This document shows, one piece after another, positions 62,122 to 64,000 of a stretch of 64,000 bases of DNA. The stretch is taken from the NCBI GenBank assembly GCA_013792075.1, contig VMSR01000105.1, forward strand, positions 34,801 to 98,800, given 5' to 3'. The position numbers and the translations under genes were made by a program. Positions within the stretch are counted from its first letter, which is position 1. Every line of letters starts with the position of its first letter. The stretch is from Desulfobacula sp. Lineage in GTDB: Bacteria > Desulfobacterota > Desulfobacteria > Desulfobacterales > Desulfobacteraceae. The notes under the pieces were generated by a model. That model was not told the origin of the DNA and searched no databases. It worked only from the letters and a program-made list of their open reading frames with translations.

Positions 62122-62373
62122 ATGCCTATTTTTGAGTTTAAATGTTCAGAATGTGAAGAGTTTTTTGAAGTCATTGTCATGGGGTCCAGTGATGAGAGTT
62201 CTGTCCATTGTCCCAAATGTAAATCCCAGGAGTTTCAAAGGGTGGTGTCCAAAATAAATTATGCCATGGGCAATTCTTCCGGTGCCGCCCGGTCCGGTGT
62301 CCAGACCCAGGAGAGGGAATGTTCCGGCGGATCTTGTAAAACCTATACCGTCCCGGGTGAAACCAGGGGATGA
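62122..62373 (+). CDS. FmdB family zinc-ribbon protein
   Basis: 83 residues. The N-terminal zinc ribbon PIFEFKCSECEEFFEVIVMGSSDESSVHCPKCKS has CxxC pairs about 22 residues apart, the FmdB signature. The C-terminal tail has two more cysteines (ECSGGSCK) and is Gly/Ser-rich. FmdB-type proteins are putative regulators, first described near formamidase genes; the role here is unknown. AAGGAG precedes the ATG and a terminator follows. Confidence 0.9.
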   Translation: MPIFEFKCSECEEFFEVIVMGSSDESSVHCPKCKSQEFQRVVSKINYAMGNSSGAARSGVQTQERECSGGSCKTYTVPGETRG

Positions 62374-62379
62374 TGGACC

Positions 62380-62408
62380 CTGGGGTCAGGCTTTCCCCAG
62401 CATATTTT
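62380..62408 (+). terminator. Rho-independent terminator after the FmdB-family gene
   Basis: CTGGGG at 62380-62385 pairs with CCCCAG at 62395-62400 around a nine-base loop, followed by CATATTTTTA. It starts six bases after the stop codon and has a T-rich tail, so intrinsic termination is plausible. Confidence 0.55.
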
Positions 62409-62542
62409 TACGGGCCTGCCCAGACATTGGTGACAAAAAGCACAACAAAAAAAGAACTGCTCCGACCATTTTAGTATTCTAGAAGGTTCCCCGCTCGTTA
62501 TTTGTTTTCTGTTTAAAAGGCCTTGAAGCCAAAGGAGGTTGT

Positions 62543-63844
62543 GTGGAAAAATTTGCAAAACTTATCATAGACGGAAAAGAAGTTCTCCTTCCTGTCATTG
62601 TGGGATCTGAAGGTGAAAGAGCCATTGATATCAGAAGTCTGCGCTACGAAACCGGCCATATTACCTTTGATCCCGGATATGGGAACACCGGTGCCTGCAG
62701 GAGCAGTATTACCTATATGGACGGGGAAAAAGGCATCCTGCGCTACAGAGGAATTCCCATTGAGCAGCTGGCCAAGTCCTCCACCTTTGTTGAAACCGCC
62801 TTTTTGCTGATCACGGGCAAGCTGCCCACCCGGGATGAATTGACCCGGACCTCTGTCTATTTAAATGATTTTTCTCCGGTTCACGAGAACATGAAGGCCT
62901 TTTACCAGAATTATCCGCCCAAGGCCCATCCCATGGGTATCCTGTCGGCCATGGTCAATGCCATGAGAAGTTTTTATCCGGAACTGGTGGACCTTGAAGA
63001 GGAGATGAACAAAACCTATTTGCGCATCATCTCCAAAATCAGGACCATGGCGGCCATGGCCTATAAGATATCCATCGGCCAGCGGGTGATCTATCCCCGG
63101 CCGGATTTATGCTATTGCGCCAATTTCTTAAACATGATGTTTGATTCGGTGGTGGTTCCCTATCGGATAGACCCAGACCTGGTCCGGGCCCTGAACGTGT
63201 TCTGGATCCTCCATGCCGACCATGAGCAGAATTGTTCCACCACAGCCGTCCGGGTGGTGGGATCTGGAAAGGTGAACATCTATTCGGCCATTTCCGCCGG
63301 GATATCCGCCCTGTGGGGGCCTTTACACGGAGGTGCCAACCAGGCAGTCATCGCTATGCTTGAAAGGATTGCCAAAGACGGCATGACCATTGAAGACTGC
63401 ATCGCCCGGGCAAAGGACAGAGAGGATGACTTCAGACTCATGGGATTCGGACACAGGGTCTATAAAACCTATGACCCCCGGGCCAAAATCATGAAACAGA
63501 TGTGTGATATTGTCCTGAGCAAAGTCAAAGGCAATGATCCCCTTCTGAATATTGCCCAGCGGCTTGAAGAGGCGGCCCACAATGATTCTTACTTTAAAGA
63601 GAAGAATCTGTATCCCAATGTGGATTTTTATTCGGGTATCGTGCTGCGGGCCATGGGAATTCCAACAAACATGTTCACGGTCATGTTTGCCATCGGCCGG
63701 TTGCCCGGCTGGATCGCCCAGTGGAAAGAAGACTGGACAGACCCGGAAATGAAAATTTCCAGGCCACGGCAGATTTATACGGGAAGTCTTTTAAACGACT
63801 ATATCCCCATAGACCAGCGGCATAGCGAGAACGCTGTCGGCTAA
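62543..63844 (+). CDS. gltA: Citrate synthase
   Basis: 433 residues from a GTG at 62543 with GGAGG six bases upstream. Citrate synthase motifs: YMDGEKGILRYRGIPIEQLA near 55, LHADHEQNCSTTAVRVVGSGKVNIY with the catalytic His, GPLHGGANQAVIAMLERI and GFGHRVYKTYDPRAK with the second His and the later Asp. It condenses acetyl-CoA and oxaloacetate at the TCA entry. It is consistent with a sulfate reducer that runs an oxidative or biosynthetic TCA cycle. It is followed 12 bases later by a GDPD gene. Confidence 0.94.
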   Translation: MEKFAKLIIDGKEVLLPVIVGSEGERAIDIRSLRYETGHITFDPGYGNTGACRSSITYMDGEKGILRYRGIPIEQLAKSSTFVETAFLLITGKLPTRDELTRTSVYLNDFSPVHENMKAFYQNYPPKAHPMGILSAMVNAMRSFYPELVDLEEEMNKTYLRIISKIRTMAAMAYKISIGQRVIYPRPDLCYCANFLNMMFDSVVVPYRIDPDLVRALNVFWILHADHEQNCSTTAVRVVGSGKVNIYSAISAGISALWGPLHGGANQAVIAMLERIAKDGMTIEDCIARAKDREDDFRLMGFGHRVYKTYDPRAKIMKQMCDIVLSKVKGNDPLLNIAQRLEEAAHNDSYFKEKNLYPNVDFYSGIVLRAMGIPTNMFTVMFAIGRLPGWIAQWKEDWTDPEMKISRPRQIYTGSLLNDYIPIDQRHSENAVG

Positions 63845-63856
63845 GGGAGGGGGTGC

Positions 63857-64000
63857 ATGGTGGAAATTATTGCCCATAGAGGGGCCAGGAGCCTTGCCCC
63901 GGAAAATACCCTGGCTGCGGCCAGACGCGCCTGGGAAATTGGTGCCCATCGGTGGGAAACCGATGTGACACTTACCCGGGACGGCCATCTGGTTTTATTC
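63857..64000 (+). CDS. Glycerophosphodiester phosphodiesterase (5' fragment, truncated by window)
   Basis: Only 48 codons are visible from the ATG at 63857, which has GGGAGG upstream. The start [20 protein letters not shown] and the later [16 protein letters not shown] are the GDPD signature (the metal site HRGAR and EN, then ExDV). It hydrolyses glycerophosphodiesters to glycerol-3-phosphate and an alcohol. The rest is beyond the window. It follows gltA by 12 bases on the same strand. Confidence 0.9.
   Translation, partial: MVEIIAHRGARSLAPENTLAAARRAWEIGAHRWETDVTLTRDGHLVLF

Noticed and set aside
1..64000. CRISPR arrays, insertion sequences, prophage, toxin-antitoxin or conjugation modules
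   Set aside because: No direct repeats, transposase, integrase, phage structural or TA genes were recognised anywhere in the window.

Overview
This window reads as chromosomal core from a marine-type, Gram-negative, anaerobic sulfate reducer of the Desulfobacterota, probably Desulfobacterales. The evidence is indirect: a siroheme-decarboxylase-type (AhbB-like) protein, an octaheme cytochrome c3-type protein, short anaerobe-type ThiC and ThiF, lipid A acyltransferase, many PAS/histidine kinase hybrids, a sigma-54 activator, a hemerythrin protein and citrate synthase. Base composition is moderate. No rRNA, tRNA, IS element, prophage or CRISPR array was seen.

Layout. 1-9.8 kb is mostly minus strand: a Na/Pi cotransporter cut by the window edge, a B12-type radical SAM protein with an AhbB-like protein, mtnA-lpxL, a DUF2959 lipoprotein, an octaheme cytochrome c, a diguanylate cyclase and an HD protein. 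9.9-14.2 kb has a hybrid kinase coupled to panC, then an LPP20-like protein and mobB. 14.4-17.4 kb holds an Lrp regulator, a methionine gamma-lyase-type enzyme, a tautomerase and a convergent LysE/ArgO exporter. 17.6-22.4 kb is a complete-looking thiSGHFEC operon behind a sigma-70-like promoter and a TPP riboswitch. 22.5-31 kb has a metallophosphoesterase lipoprotein, a divergent SDR/sigma-54 activator pair with matching promoter and palindrome, an oxidoreductase, a second hybrid kinase, and a TSUP permease followed by a truncated prolyl-tRNA editing fragment.

31-46.8 kb contains a PAS-GGDEF-hemerythrin protein in an AT-rich stretch, nadE, an SpmA-SpmB-type fusion, an RNA methyltransferase, a thiamine-binding MTH1187-type protein, a thioesterase-DHH pair, a third hybrid kinase, purine nucleoside phosphorylase, a cysteine-desulfurase-like enzyme, a GntR regulator, a YigZ/IMPACT protein and a FapA-type protein. 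46.9-50.1 kb is an XRE-cupin regulator with a striking operator, a LeuC/LeuD-type hydro-lyase, YheU and DUF2058. 50.4-64 kb carries a chemoreceptor, nadK, polA, a small Cys-rich protein, purN, an EAL-HDOD protein, a TraB-family protein, a small ORF/Gate protein/recN unit, FmdB, gltA and the start of a glycerophosphodiester phosphodiesterase.

The most notable points are: recN is split by one in-frame amber codon with the rest of the reading frame intact; a prolyl-tRNA editing domain survives only as its C-terminal half, coupled to the TSUP gene; a sigma-54 activator has both a GG-N10-GC promoter and a perfect palindrome in its divergent intergenic region; and an XRE-cupin regulator with an extended inverted repeat heads a LeuCD-type operon lacking leuA and leuB. 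I found nothing that I can call a wholly new system; these are the best candidates for follow-up.
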